Shown in pieces: positions 7,697-15,811 of a stretch of DNA of 60,718 nucleotides; within the stretch, counting starts at the first letter, position 1; the number at the start of each line of letters is the position of its first letter. A model generated the notes under the pieces. That model searched no databases. It had not been told where the DNA came from and saw only the letters and a program-made list of their open reading frames with translations. Source of the DNA: Streptomyces sparsogenes (GTDB lineage Bacteria; Actinomycetota; Actinomycetes; Streptomycetales; Streptomycetaceae); NCBI RefSeq assembly GCF_001704635.1, contig NZ_MAXF01000022.1:1-60718 (forward strand), read 5' to 3'. The position numbers and the translations under genes were made by a program.

Positions 7697-8409
7697 CAGA
7701 GGTCACCCCGTCCCATGTTCCCGCCGCGCATGGCCCACGGCGCGTGCTGCCGGGTGCCGAGCCGGTGGCGCATGCCGCCGCCCCGGTGATCGCGGGTGCC
7801 GCCGCCGAACCGGCGCCGGTGGTGGTGTTGCTGGTGGGCGGTGTCCTTGCCGTCCGCGCTGTGGTGCGGCGGCTTGACCAGGTCCTCGAAGAGGGCCCGG
7901 GCATGCACCACGGCCTCGCGCAGCTCCTCGGTGTCCGCCCGGCCCTCGCGGGCCCGCAGGGCGGCCGCGTGGATCTGGCGGTAGCCCTGCACGCTGTCCG
8001 CGTGATGCACCGACAGGGCCGCGACCTGCTCGTCGTAGCGCTCGGAGGGGAAACCGCGGTCGTGGGCGAGGTGGGCCAGCAGTTGGTCGGCGTCGGCCAC
8101 GGCACGGGCGGGCTGCTCGATGAACTCCTCCTGCACCCCGGCCCACTCGGCCACATAACGCTCGCGCAACTCGCCGGAGAGGGGCTGCGTCTTGAGGTCG
8201 CCGTGCCGCCGCAGCCGCTCGTCGAGCTCCCGCTCGGCCGCCTTCGTATCGCCCGCGTGGCGGGCGACGGTCAGGTCGTACTCGGGTCCGAAGTGGCGTC
8301 GCAGAGCGCGGTTCCGGCCTCCGCCGCGCGCTCGGGCGATTCCGACGGCGAGCGCGGCGACGATGACGACGGCAGCGACAACCACGATGATGGTCGTGCC
8401 AGTTGACAT
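7696..8409 (-). CDS. Single-pass membrane protein with helical cytosolic domain
   Basis: This 237-residue protein has one N-terminal membrane helix (TIIVVVAAVVIVAALAVGIA, about 6-25). A basic stretch and a helical domain follow (YDLTVARHAGDTKAAERELDE, FIEQPARAVADADQLLAHL, YRQIHAAALRAREG). The tail is rich in His, Arg and Gly (DTAHQQHHHRRRFGGG), possibly metal-binding or RNA/phosphate-binding. It is the first gene of a two-gene unit with the Pro-rich protein downstream. The family is widespread in Streptomyces but I know no function. Confidence 0.75.
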   Translation of the reverse strand: MSTGTTIIVVVAAVVIVAALAVGIARARGGGRNRALRRHFGPEYDLTVARHAGDTKAAERELDERLRRHGDLKTQPLSGELRERYVAEWAGVQEEFIEQPARAVADADQLLAHLAHDRGFPSERYDEQVAALSVHHADSVQGYRQIHAAALRAREGRADTEELREAVVHARALFEDLVKPPHHSADGKDTAHQQHHHRRRFGGGTRDHRGGGMRHRLGTRQHAPWAMRGGNMGRGDL

Positions 8410-8597
8410 GGTCTGCTTCTGCCTTCCACAGGTGCCCCCTTCCGTCCGGGGGCTGGTCCTCTTCGGGTGTCCCGGTCCGCCGCCGTCAAACTAACGGGCG
8501 TTCAGGGGCGGTCGCGGGACGGCGGGGTCCCGCGAGGCGAGAGGCCGGGGGATCAATTCGCGTGCGCGGCCCGGCGGCGGCTGTCAGGATGCCCGCC

Positions 8598-9161
8598 ATG
8601 AGCAGCACGCCCCGCACCCGCACCCCCGCCCTCACCACCGCGCCGTGGGCGGTCGCGCCGCGCCCGGTCGACGACCCCGTCTCGGCCCGGCTGCTGCGCG
8701 AGTACCTGGTCGATGTGGCCGACCGCTGGTACGAGCTGTACGAGGAGCGGTCCTCGACGCCCGAGGAGATCGATCGGCACCTCGCCGAGATGCCGAGCGA
8801 CGACCTCGCCCCGCCGCACGGCGTCTTCCTGGTGGCCCACCACGCCGGCGAACTCGCCGGCTGCGCGGGCGTGCGGCTGCTGGAGGAGGGCGGCGCGGCG
8901 GAGCTCAAGCGGATGTTCGTACGGCCGGACAAGCGTGGCCTCGGCGGCGCCGGCGTGCTCCTCGCGGCGGCCGAGGCGGCCGCGCGCGAGCTGGGCGCCG
9001 GGCGGATGGTGCTGGAGACCCGGCTGGACCTCACCGAGGCACGCGCCCTGTACGCGCGCCATGGGTACGTGGACGTGCCGCCGTTCTGCGAGGGGCCGTA
9101 CTCGGAGGTCTGGCTGGGGAAGGAACTCGGCGACCCCCTCGGCACCCCGCTCGCCGACTGA
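8598..9161 (+). CDS. GNAT-family N-acetyltransferase
   Basis: This 187-residue protein is a single-domain GNAT. The acetyl-CoA-binding region is KRMFVRPDKRGLGGAGVLLAAAE (about 103-125), followed by MVLETRLDLTEARALYARHGYV. I prefer the ATG at 8598 because AGGA lies 8 nt upstream; an in-frame ATG at 8589 overlaps that site. The acceptor substrate is unknown. The last codons run into a 24-bp tandem repeat that continues past the stop, so the C-terminal GTPLAD looks like part of the array. Confidence 0.85.
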   Translation: MSSTPRTRTPALTTAPWAVAPRPVDDPVSARLLREYLVDVADRWYELYEERSSTPEEIDRHLAEMPSDDLAPPHGVFLVAHHAGELAGCAGVRLLEEGGAAELKRMFVRPDKRGLGGAGVLLAAAEAAARELGAGRMVLETRLDLTEARALYARHGYVDVPPFCEGPYSEVWLGKELGDPLGTPLAD

Positions 9162-9297
9162 TTCGGTCCTCCGCTCGGCAGCTGACTCGGTCCTCCGCTC
9201 GCTGGCTGACTCGGCACTCCGCCCGCCGGCTGAAACGGTCCTCCGCCCGCCGGCTGACTCGGCGCGCCGCTCACCGGCTGAATCCGCGCCCGGTCAG
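9158..9297. repeat. 24-bp tandem repeat (minisatellite) between convergent genes
   Basis: Units start at 9158, 9182, 9206, 9230, 9254 and 9278 (last partial), each beginning CTGA and reading like CTGACTCGGTCCTCCGCTCG. In the acetyltransferase frame every unit carries a stop codon. The array occupies most of the gap to the MFS gene. Confidence 0.9.
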
Positions 9298-9327
9298 CGC
9301 ACCGCTCGACGGCCCGCCGCCGCGCGC

Positions 9328-11400
9328 TCACGCCTCTCGCGGCGGCTCCGGGCGGCGGGCGTCCCCGTCGTGCGGCTGCTCCGCGTCCGAGCCGCACAGC
9401 TCCCGGTTCAGCTCGCGCACCAGCTCCATCAGGTCGGTCGGGCGGTCCGGGGACCACCAGTCGCCCAGCAGCTTGGCCAGGGACTCCTCGCGGGCGCGGT
9501 AGAGCCGGTCCGCCGCCTCGCTCCCCTCCCCCGTGGGCACGAGCGCCAGCCCCTCCCGTACGCCGAGCTTCCGCTCCTCGATCTGCCGGGCCGCCTCCGT
9601 GATGACCCGCAGCGGCACGGTGGAGCGCTCGGCCAGCAGGAAGGGTTCGACCGCGCCGTCGCGGCTCATGCGCAGCAGCATCCAGCTCGCGGCCGGTTTG
9701 AGGTCGAGGCCGGCGTGTCGGGTGATCTCCTCGTAGATCCGCTTGCGGCCCTCGCGGTTGCCGAGCACCGAGAGGGCGCGCGCGGCCTCCTCGTGGGAGG
9801 AGCGCTCGACGGGGTTGGTGGCGACGACCTCGCTGGCGTCGGGCGCGGTGACGCTGGCCCGCAGCGGCTCCTCCTTCAGGAACCAGGCCAGGACGAAGGC
9901 GATCAGCACGATGGGGGCCGCGTACAGGAACACGTCGGTGATGGAGACGGAGTACGCGTCCAGCACCCTGGCCCGCAGCGCCGGAGGCAGCGTCCCCACG
10001 GCCCTGGGGTCGGCGCTCAGCGCGCCGGGGTCGACGCCGGGGGGCAGCCGCCGCCCGGCCAGCACGTCGGTGAGGTGCGGGGCGAGGCTGCTCGCGAAGA
10101 GCGCGCCGAAGACGGAGACGCCGAAGGAGCCGCCGATGGAGCGGAAGAAGGTGATGCCGGAGGTGGCGACGCCCAGGTCCTGGTAGCTGACGGCGTTCTG
10201 GACGATGATCACCAGGACCTGCATGACCAGCCCGAGCCCGACGCCGAAGACGAAGAAGTACGCGCTGGTCTCGGCCACGCCGCTGGCGGGCCGCAGCTGG
10301 TGCAGGAGCAGCAGCCCGAGGGCGGTCACGCCGGTGCCGAGGATCGGGAAGACCTTGTACCGCCCGGTGCGGCTGATGAGCTGGCCGGAGCCGGTGGAGG
10401 CGAGCAGCATGCCGAAGACCATCGGCAGCATGTGGACGCCGGACAGGGTCGGCGAGACGCCCTGCACGACCTGGAGGAAGGTCGGCAGGTAGGTCATGCT
10501 GCCGAACATCGCGAAGCCGACGACGAAGCCGATGACCGAGCAGAGCGCGAAGGTGCGGCCGCGGAAGAGCTTCAGCGGGAGGACGGGTTCCGCGGCGCGC
10601 CGCTCCACCCGTACGAAGGCCGCCAGCAGGACGAGCCCGAGCAGCCCGAGCCCGACGATCTGCCAGGAGCCCCAGGGGTAGTTGACGCCGCCGAGGGAGG
10701 TCATCAGGACCAGGGCGGCGGCGACGGCGGCGATGAGGAGGGTGCCGAGGTAGTCGATGGTGTGGTGGGCACGCCGGACCGGGATCTGGAGCGCGGCGGA
10801 GATGACGGCGAGCGCGACGATGCCCAGCGGCAGGTTGACGTAGAAGACCCAGCGCCAGCTGAGGTGGTCGACGAAGAGCCCGCCGAGCAGCGGCCCGAGG
10901 ACGCTGGTGGCGCCGAAGACCGCGCCGAAGAGACCCTGGTAGCGGCCGCGCTCCCGGGGCGAGACGATGTCGCCGACGATCGCCATCGACAGCACGATCA
11001 GCCCGCCGCCGCCCAGCCCCTGGAGCCCGCGGAAGGCGATCAGCTGCGGCATGTTCCGCGCGAGCCCGCACAGCGCCGAGCCGACGAGGAAGAGCACGAT
11101 GGCGCCCTGGAAGAGCCGCTTGCGCCCGTACTGGTCGCCGAGCTTGCCCCACAGCGGGGTGGCGGCGGTCGAGGCGAGCAGATACGCGGTGACGACCCAG
11201 GAGAGGTGTTCCAGGCCGCCGAGGTCGCTGACGATCGTGGGCAGGGCGGTGGCGACGATGGTCTGGTCGAGGGCGGCGAGCAGCAGGCCGAGCAGCAGGG
11301 CGCCGATCGCCACGAGGACGGTCCGCTTCGTACGGGCCTCCCCCGGCCCGAGGGCCACGGGGCCCGGGGCAGGGGTCGGGCGGCTCGCGTCCTGCGCCAT
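9328..11400 (-). CDS. DHA2-family (EmrB/QacA) MFS drug exporter with C-terminal winged-helix-like domain
   Basis: This 690-residue protein has a normal 14-helix proton-antiport drug exporter in residues about 25-520. Motif A is GKLGDQYGRKRLF near 88, and motif C-like glycines are present (GATSVLGPLLGGLFVDHLSW). A cytosolic region of about 150 residues follows, after the last membrane segment (VLAWFLKEEPL). Its helices and wing resemble a MarR-type fold (GRKRIYEEITRHAGLDLKPA, SWMLLRMSRDGAVEP, GLALVPTGEGSEAADRLY). Ordinary family members end near residue 520. The tail may sense drugs or couple transport to regulation, which is inference. Confidence 0.88.
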   Translation of the reverse strand: MAQDASRPTPAPGPVALGPGEARTKRTVLVAIGALLLGLLLAALDQTIVATALPTIVSDLGGLEHLSWVVTAYLLASTAATPLWGKLGDQYGRKRLFQGAIVLFLVGSALCGLARNMPQLIAFRGLQGLGGGGLIVLSMAIVGDIVSPRERGRYQGLFGAVFGATSVLGPLLGGLFVDHLSWRWVFYVNLPLGIVALAVISAALQIPVRRAHHTIDYLGTLLIAAVAAALVLMTSLGGVNYPWGSWQIVGLGLLGLVLLAAFVRVERRAAEPVLPLKLFRGRTFALCSVIGFVVGFAMFGSMTYLPTFLQVVQGVSPTLSGVHMLPMVFGMLLASTGSGQLISRTGRYKVFPILGTGVTALGLLLLHQLRPASGVAETSAYFFVFGVGLGLVMQVLVIIVQNAVSYQDLGVATSGITFFRSIGGSFGVSVFGALFASSLAPHLTDVLAGRRLPPGVDPGALSADPRAVGTLPPALRARVLDAYSVSITDVFLYAAPIVLIAFVLAWFLKEEPLRASVTAPDASEVVATNPVERSSHEEAARALSVLGNREGRKRIYEEITRHAGLDLKPAASWMLLRMSRDGAVEPFLLAERSTVPLRVITEAARQIEERKLGVREGLALVPTGEGSEAADRLYRAREESLAKLLGDWWSPDRPTDLMELVRELNRELCGSDAEQPHDGDARRPEPPREA

Positions 11401-11610
11401 GGTGGCTCCTCGACCGCGCGGCCGCCCGCCTCCGGGCGCCGCGCTCGCACGCTCGTGTCGTCCTTGTGCTCGTCCTCACCCCCATCCTCGCCTTTATGTC
11501 CCGCTATGGCCCGCCGAGAAGGTCCACACCCGGGGACCACCCGGGGGAAGCGCTGCGCGGAACATGACAGGCTCTGCATAATCGCTGCGACTCCAGGGAG
11601 GGATAGACCC

Positions 11611-12945
11611 GTGACGGCAGACCTCTGCCCGCACTGCTTCGCACCGGCGCGCGCCAACGGCCGCCCCGGTTGCGCGTGCGCCGCGCGTGCCGCCGCCGCG
11701 GCCGCGGCGGCGGGCGACAGCGAGGACCGCATACGCGACGACCGCGACGGCACCCGTGGCCGCGACGCCACAGGCGTCACCGGCACCACCGGCACCACTG
11801 ACACCACCGGCGACCGCAGACGCGACGGCTTCGACGACGAGATCCGCGACGACCCGATGGGCCCGCGCCCGTACGTCACGCTCTCCGGCGAGGGCCGCCG
11901 CAAGGGCCCCGAGCTGCGCGACATACGGCTGTTCGAGCGCATGACGACCCGCAGAGCGACCCGCGACGCCCACGATGCGGACACGGATTCCGGACAGGGG
12001 AACAGAGGGGACAGCGCGAACAAAGCGGACGCAGCGGGCGGAGCCGCCGGTACGGGCGGAGCCGCCGGTACGGACTGGGCGACCCGTACGGACTGGGCGG
12101 CCGGCAGGGGCAGCGGCGACCGGGCGAGCGGCACGGACCGGGCGAGCGAGCCGCACGGCGCCGACACGGCCCCGGGGGCCGCCGCCGCGACGCAGGCCTT
12201 CGAACCCATCACCCAGCCCATCGACACGGTCGGCGCCCCACGCCCCGGCGCCGGCTCGCCCGCCGACTCGCCCGACTCCGCCGACGGCGGGGCCGGGGCC
12301 GGCCTCGGGCGCCACCGCAAGAGCCGACGCGGCCCGGTGGTGGCGGTGCTCTCCGGGGCCGCCGCCGTGGCGGTGGCCGGCACGCTGGCCTTCGGCACCG
12401 GTTTACTGGGCGGCGACAAGAAGCACGACCAGGACAGCGATCGGGCGCTGTCGGACGCGAGCTCCAGCGCCCCGGCCGACGACCCGACCACCGAGGACGG
12501 CGAGCCGTCCGGCAAGGCGTCGCCCTCGGCCTCGTCGGCCACGCCCACCGCGACGCCGTCCGCCTCCAGGCACGCGAGCGCGAGCCCGCGCCCCAGCCGG
12601 TCGCCCTCGACGCTGAAGTCGAGGGACGCCTCCAGGACGGCCGTCCCGCCCACCCCCTCGGCGACCGACGCGAGCGGCAGCGTCTCCCCCGACCCGACCG
12701 AGAGCCCGACCCCCACCGGCCCGCCCGTACTGCGCGAGGGCGACAGCGGTCCGGAGGTGGTCGAGCTGCAGAAGCGCCTGGGCCAGCTGCTGATCTACCT
12801 CGGATCGGCGGACGGCGACTTCGACGACGGCGTACGGAACGCGGTCTCCAGCTTCCAGACCACCTACGGGGTGGAGGGCGACCCGGAGGGCGTGTACGGG
12901 CCCCAGACGCGCAAGGCGCTGGAGGCGCGGACCGACGAACCGTAA
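11611..12945 (+). CDS. Membrane-anchored peptidoglycan-binding protein
   Basis: This 444-residue protein starts at GTG 11611, with AGGGAGGG about 9 nt upstream. The N-terminus has a CPHCF...GCAC cysteine pattern that could bind zinc. About 180 low-complexity residues follow. A single membrane segment (VVAVLSGAAAVAVAGTLAFG) sits near 250. Next is a Ser/Pro/Thr-rich extracellular linker and a C-terminal PG_binding_1 domain (LREGDSGPEVVELQKRLGQL, GVYGPQTRKALEA). The layout suggests a cytosolic zinc-ribbon part linked across the membrane to a wall-binding domain, possibly an envelope sensor. Confidence 0.82.
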   Translation: MTADLCPHCFAPARANGRPGCACAARAAAAAAAAGDSEDRIRDDRDGTRGRDATGVTGTTGTTDTTGDRRRDGFDDEIRDDPMGPRPYVTLSGEGRRKGPELRDIRLFERMTTRRATRDAHDADTDSGQGNRGDSANKADAAGGAAGTGGAAGTDWATRTDWAAGRGSGDRASGTDRASEPHGADTAPGAAAATQAFEPITQPIDTVGAPRPGAGSPADSPDSADGGAGAGLGRHRKSRRGPVVAVLSGAAAVAVAGTLAFGTGLLGGDKKHDQDSDRALSDASSSAPADDPTTEDGEPSGKASPSASSATPTATPSASRHASASPRPSRSPSTLKSRDASRTAVPPTPSATDASGSVSPDPTESPTPTGPPVLREGDSGPEVVELQKRLGQLLIYLGSADGDFDDGVRNAVSSFQTTYGVEGDPEGVYGPQTRKALEARTDEP

Positions 12946-13064
12946 CGAGGAGGCGAGCCGTAAGGAGCGGCGGGCCGTGAGGAGCAGCGGGCCGTAGGGG
13001 CAGGGAGCCCGTGGCCCGTCCGTGGGCCGCAAGGCTGGCGCACCGGCGGCGCTCTTTGTATCGT

Positions 13065-13085
13065 GGAGGAACAAAGTGGTTCCGC
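13065..13085 (+). promoter_or_regulatory. Candidate operator or promoter element upstream of the HAD gene
   Basis: The stretch contains GGAGGAACAAAG, and its GGAAC forms an inverted repeat with GTTCC six bases further on. The same 12-mer occurs upstream of the small WXG100-like gene at 29573-29584. GGAAC would also fit an ECF-sigma -35 element. Confidence 0.3.
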
Positions 13086-13146
13086 CCGCATTCCCTGACC
13101 GGCGGGCGGAGCCACTTGTCTGTCTCCCGCGCCTTGGAGTACGCCG

Positions 13147-13809
13147 ATGCCGGCCACCGCCCCGCTCACCGCCCGCGCCCTCCTCCTCGACATGGACGGC
13201 ACTCTCGTGAACTCCGACGCCGTGGTGGAGCGCTGCTGGCGCCACTGGGCGGCCGAGCACGGGCTCGACGGGGACAGCGTCATCGAGGTCGTGCACGGCC
13301 GGCAGGGGTACGCCACCATGGCGGTGCTGCTCCCCGAGCGGCCCATGGAGGAGAACCTGGCCGACAACCAGCGGATGCTGGAGTGGGAGACCGCGGACGT
13401 CGACGGCGTCGTGGCCATTCCCGGCGCCCCCGCCTTCATGGCCTCCCTCGCGGACCTTCCGCACGCCCTGGTCACCTCCGCCGACGAGGGACTGGCCCGC
13501 GCCCGCATGGACGCGGCGGGGCTGCCGATGCCGCGTGTGCGGGTCACGGCGGAGCGCGTGGGGGCGAGCAAGCCGGATCCGGAGGGCTTCCTCAAGGGCG
13601 CGGCCGAGCTGGGCTTCCGTCCTCAGGACTGCGTGGTCTTCGAGGACTCCGAGGTCGGCATCGCGGCGGGCCGGGCGGCCGGCATGCGGGTGGTGGGCGT
13701 CGGCCCCCGGGCGGCGGCCCACGCCCCGGACGCGCACGTACGGGACCTGGAGCAGGTCCGCGTCGAGGCGCTGCCGGACGGCGCCCTGCGCCTGCGCTTC
13801 ACGGACTGA
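13147..13809 (+). CDS. HAD-superfamily sugar-phosphate phosphatase
   Basis: This 220-residue protein has HAD motif I DMDGTLVNSD (about 15-24). Motif II is in LVTSADEGLARARM, motif III is the lysine in VGASKPDPEGFL, and motif IV is FEDSEVGIAAGRAAGM. The helical cap between motifs I and II is of the beta-phosphoglucomutase/GPP type, so a small sugar or glycerol phosphate is the likely substrate. All catalytic residues are present. Its upstream region contains GGAGGAACAAAG inside a GGAAC-N6-GTTCC palindrome. Confidence 0.88.
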   Translation: MPATAPLTARALLLDMDGTLVNSDAVVERCWRHWAAEHGLDGDSVIEVVHGRQGYATMAVLLPERPMEENLADNQRMLEWETADVDGVVAIPGAPAFMASLADLPHALVTSADEGLARARMDAAGLPMPRVRVTAERVGASKPDPEGFLKGAAELGFRPQDCVVFEDSEVGIAAGRAAGMRVVGVGPRAAAHAPDAHVRDLEQVRVEALPDGALRLRFTD

Positions 13810-13898
13810 CCCCGCGCACTGCCCCGACCCGGAGCCGCGCACTGCCCCGACCCGGCACCGGGCACAAACCCCGGCCCGGCTGCGGAGACGAACCCCGG

Positions 13899-13930
13899 CC
13901 CGGCGCCGGGGGCGGTCCCCCGGCGCCGGG
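13899..13930. terminator. 14-bp hairpin between convergent HAD and UPF0016 genes
   Basis: The arms 13899-13912 and 13917-13930 are exactly complementary around a 4-nt loop. It lies between a plus-strand stop at 13809 and a minus-strand stop at 13941. Confidence 0.7.
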
Positions 13931-13940
13931 CGCGGGTGCG

Positions 13941-14522
13941 TCAGGCCACCACCGCCTCGTACAGGCTGAACCCGGCCAGCGTCAGCATCACCAGCGCCGC
14001 CACCTTCGTGATCAGCCGCAGCGGCACATACCGCATCAGCGTGCGGCCGCCCACGATGCCGAGGCCCGCGACCGCCCACAGGGCGAGCACCGCGCCGATG
14101 CCGACCGACAGCGGGTCGTCGTAGCGGGCGGCCAGGTTGGCCGTCATGATCTGGGTCAGGTCGCCGAACTCCGCGACCAGGATGAGCATGAACCCCGCCC
14201 CGGAGACCTTCCAGAAGCTCTGGTCGGCGGGCTTGCGGATCTCCTCCTCGTCGTCGTCCTTCTTCAGCAGCAGCATCGTCGCGCCGGCCAGGAACAGCAC
14301 TCCGACGATCGCCTGGACGAGGCGGTGCGGGAGCAGCCCGAGCACGCTGCCCGCCGCGATCGCGAGCGAGACGTGGACCGCGAAGGCGGCGGCGACCCCC
14401 ACGAAGACGTACGAGGCGCGGTAGCGGGTGCCGAGCATCAGCCCGGCGAGGGCGGTCTTGTCGGGAAGTTCGGCCAGGAAGACGACGCCGAAGACGACGG
14501 CGGCGACGGTGAGACTGAACAC
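13941..14522 (-). CDS. UPF0016/GDT1 (TMEM165)-family cation exporter
   Basis: This 193-residue six-helix protein is made of two repeated halves. Each half carries the family's acidic signature: ELPDKT at about 18 and EFGDLT at about 113. The textbook form is E-x-G-D-(K/R)-(T/S); here the first lacks the glycine and the second has Leu for the basic residue. Two hydrophobic halves are joined by an acidic loop (KKDDDEEE). Family members export manganese or calcium. I chose the GTG at 14522; a longer frame upstream lies inside the structured leader and is probably not translated. The leader resembles a manganese riboswitch, which fits an Mn2+ exporter. Confidence 0.82.
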   Translation of the reverse strand: MFSLTVAAVVFGVVFLAELPDKTALAGLMLGTRYRASYVFVGVAAAFAVHVSLAIAAGSVLGLLPHRLVQAIVGVLFLAGATMLLLKKDDDEEEIRKPADQSFWKVSGAGFMLILVAEFGDLTQIMTANLAARYDDPLSVGIGAVLALWAVAGLGIVGGRTLMRYVPLRLITKVAALVMLTLAGFSLYEAVVA

Positions 14523-14564
14523 GGGTGGGTTACCTCGAAGGCTCGGGCCGCGCCGGGAGGGGCC

Positions 14565-14660
14565 CTGGGAAGGGGTCGCTTCGGCACGGCAGCGTCGGAC
14601 ACTGCGGCCGAAGGTCTCGCTGGCGTACGGGCGGATCCCCGCGGGCCCATCCCCTCGGAC
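14565..14660 (-). promoter_or_regulatory. Candidate yybP-ykoY (manganese) riboswitch
   Basis: On the minus strand, an AGGGG at 14655-14651 can pair with CCCCT at 14575-14571 to close the element. Inside are a GGGC/GCCC stem, then the family-typical GCGAGACC. A hairpin with a perfect 7-bp CTTCGGC/GCCGAAG stem extended by GCAG/CTGC follows. The element ends about 45 nt before the GTG of a UPF0016 exporter, one of the usual gene classes under this riboswitch. A covariance-model search was not possible here. Confidence 0.6.
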
Positions 14661-14735
14661 GGGTCCCGTACGTACGCTCCGGGCGCCGGCCCGCACCACG
14701 AGGGGCGGGCAGTATGTCGACGGTCCGGCGAAGAG

Positions 14736-15557
14736 CTACTCCCCTTCTGCTGTCGGCAAGGATACGCGACGCGCCCGGTGCAGCCGCCCCCGCGCGACCA
14801 GCTCCAGGACCACCGCGACCGCCACCGCCTGCACCGCCATCAGCGCGACCAGCACGAACAGCTGTACCGCGCCCGCCATCACGGGCGAGGCGCCGCCCAG
14901 CAGCATGCCGACGAAGGCCCCGGGAAGTGTGACGAGCCCCACAGTCCTGGTCTGGTCGAGCCCCGGCAGCAGCGCGTCCGAGGCGGCCGGGCGGGCGATC
15001 TCCAGCCGGGCGTCCCGGTCCGGCAGGCCGAGCGCCAGGCCCGCCTCCACCTCGCCATGGCGGGCGGTCAGCTCGTCCAGCGCGCGCCGGCCGCCGAGCA
15101 CGGTGGCGGTGAGAGCGCCGCCGATGAGGATGCCGGTGATGGGGATGAGCGCGACGCCCTTGAGCGGGACCAGCCCGGTCAGCAGCAGGACGGCGACCAC
15201 GGGCACCACCCCGGCGCCGATCGGGAGCGCCGCCCACCACCAGGTGTGGTTGTCGGTGATGCGGCGGCCCGCGGTGCGCACGGCGACGCCGAACATCACC
15301 ACGAGGAAGGCCAGCAGCGTCGCCAGGGCGTGCACCACCCAGCCGATGAGGTACGAGACGGCGGCCAGCTGGACCGCCGCGCGCAGCCCGGCCACGGCGA
15401 TGGCGCGCGCGTAGCCGCGGTCGCGGCGGTCCGCGAGGCGGGCCCGGGCGGCGACGGTGACGGCGGCCAGGAGCAGGGCGGCGAGCACGGCCCCGAGGAC
15501 GGGGTTGACCGGGAGCAGGGTGGCGGAGGAGGCCGCGCGGGCGGCGAGGACGTACAC
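14736..15557 (-). CDS. FetB/UPF0014-family membrane permease
   Basis: This 273-residue protein has about seven membrane segments and the family-typical loop LPGAFVGMLLGGASPVMAG near 220. A conserved ITDNHTWWWAALPIGAG stretch lies in the middle. In E. coli FetB works with the ATPase FetA in iron export and oxidative-stress tolerance. No ATPase gene is adjacent here, so it must use one encoded elsewhere or work differently. It sits upstream of the UPF0016 exporter on the same strand. The two may share a metal-homeostasis role but have separate leaders. Confidence 0.78.
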   Translation of the reverse strand: MYVLAARAASSATLLPVNPVLGAVLAALLLAAVTVAARARLADRRDRGYARAIAVAGLRAAVQLAAVSYLIGWVVHALATLLAFLVVMFGVAVRTAGRRITDNHTWWWAALPIGAGVVPVVAVLLLTGLVPLKGVALIPITGILIGGALTATVLGGRRALDELTARHGEVEAGLALGLPDRDARLEIARPAASDALLPGLDQTRTVGLVTLPGAFVGMLLGGASPVMAGAVQLFVLVALMAVQAVAVAVVLELVARGRLHRARRVSLPTAEGE

Positions 15558-15588
15558 GCTTCACGGTAGGCCGGGGGCTCCCGGGGCG

Positions 15589-15672
15589 GGCATTCGGCAC
15601 GGAATCCGTCGCGCTGCGGACATTCGGCCCCGGAATGCGCCGCGGGGCGGGCATTCGGCGCGGAATCCGCCG
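15589..15672. repeat. Three copies of an approximately 30-bp repeat
   Basis: CATTCGG-containing units start at 15591, 15621 and 15652 and share GGGCATTCGG...CGGAAT(C/G)CG. They lie in the divergent intergenic region between the permease and the secreted nuclease. They could be a tandem operator or a neutral minisatellite. Confidence 0.6.
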
Positions 15673-15811
15673 CGAACCCTCGACATGACGTGTACATGAC
15701 GCCAATCTGTTACCTGTCGCACGCCGAAGAGAAACGTTTCGGCGACAGCATTACCCCCGCGTTACCCGGCTCCGACCGAGCCGAACCGTCCCCCACATCA
15801 AGGGAGTTCGC

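Noticed and set aside
7139..8409. Toxin-antitoxin pair
   Set aside because: The overlap fits, but both proteins are larger than usual and have no toxin or antitoxin motif. The first is a membrane protein.
9158..9297. CRISPR array
   Set aside because: The 24-bp units are contiguous, with no spacers between them, and no cas gene is present.
8713..12945. Very long open frame on the plus strand across the MFS exporter gene
   Set aside because: It is the antisense of the exporter, rich in Gly/Arg/Ala/Pro without domains, and is explained by high GC content. Only the part from 11611 is a real gene.
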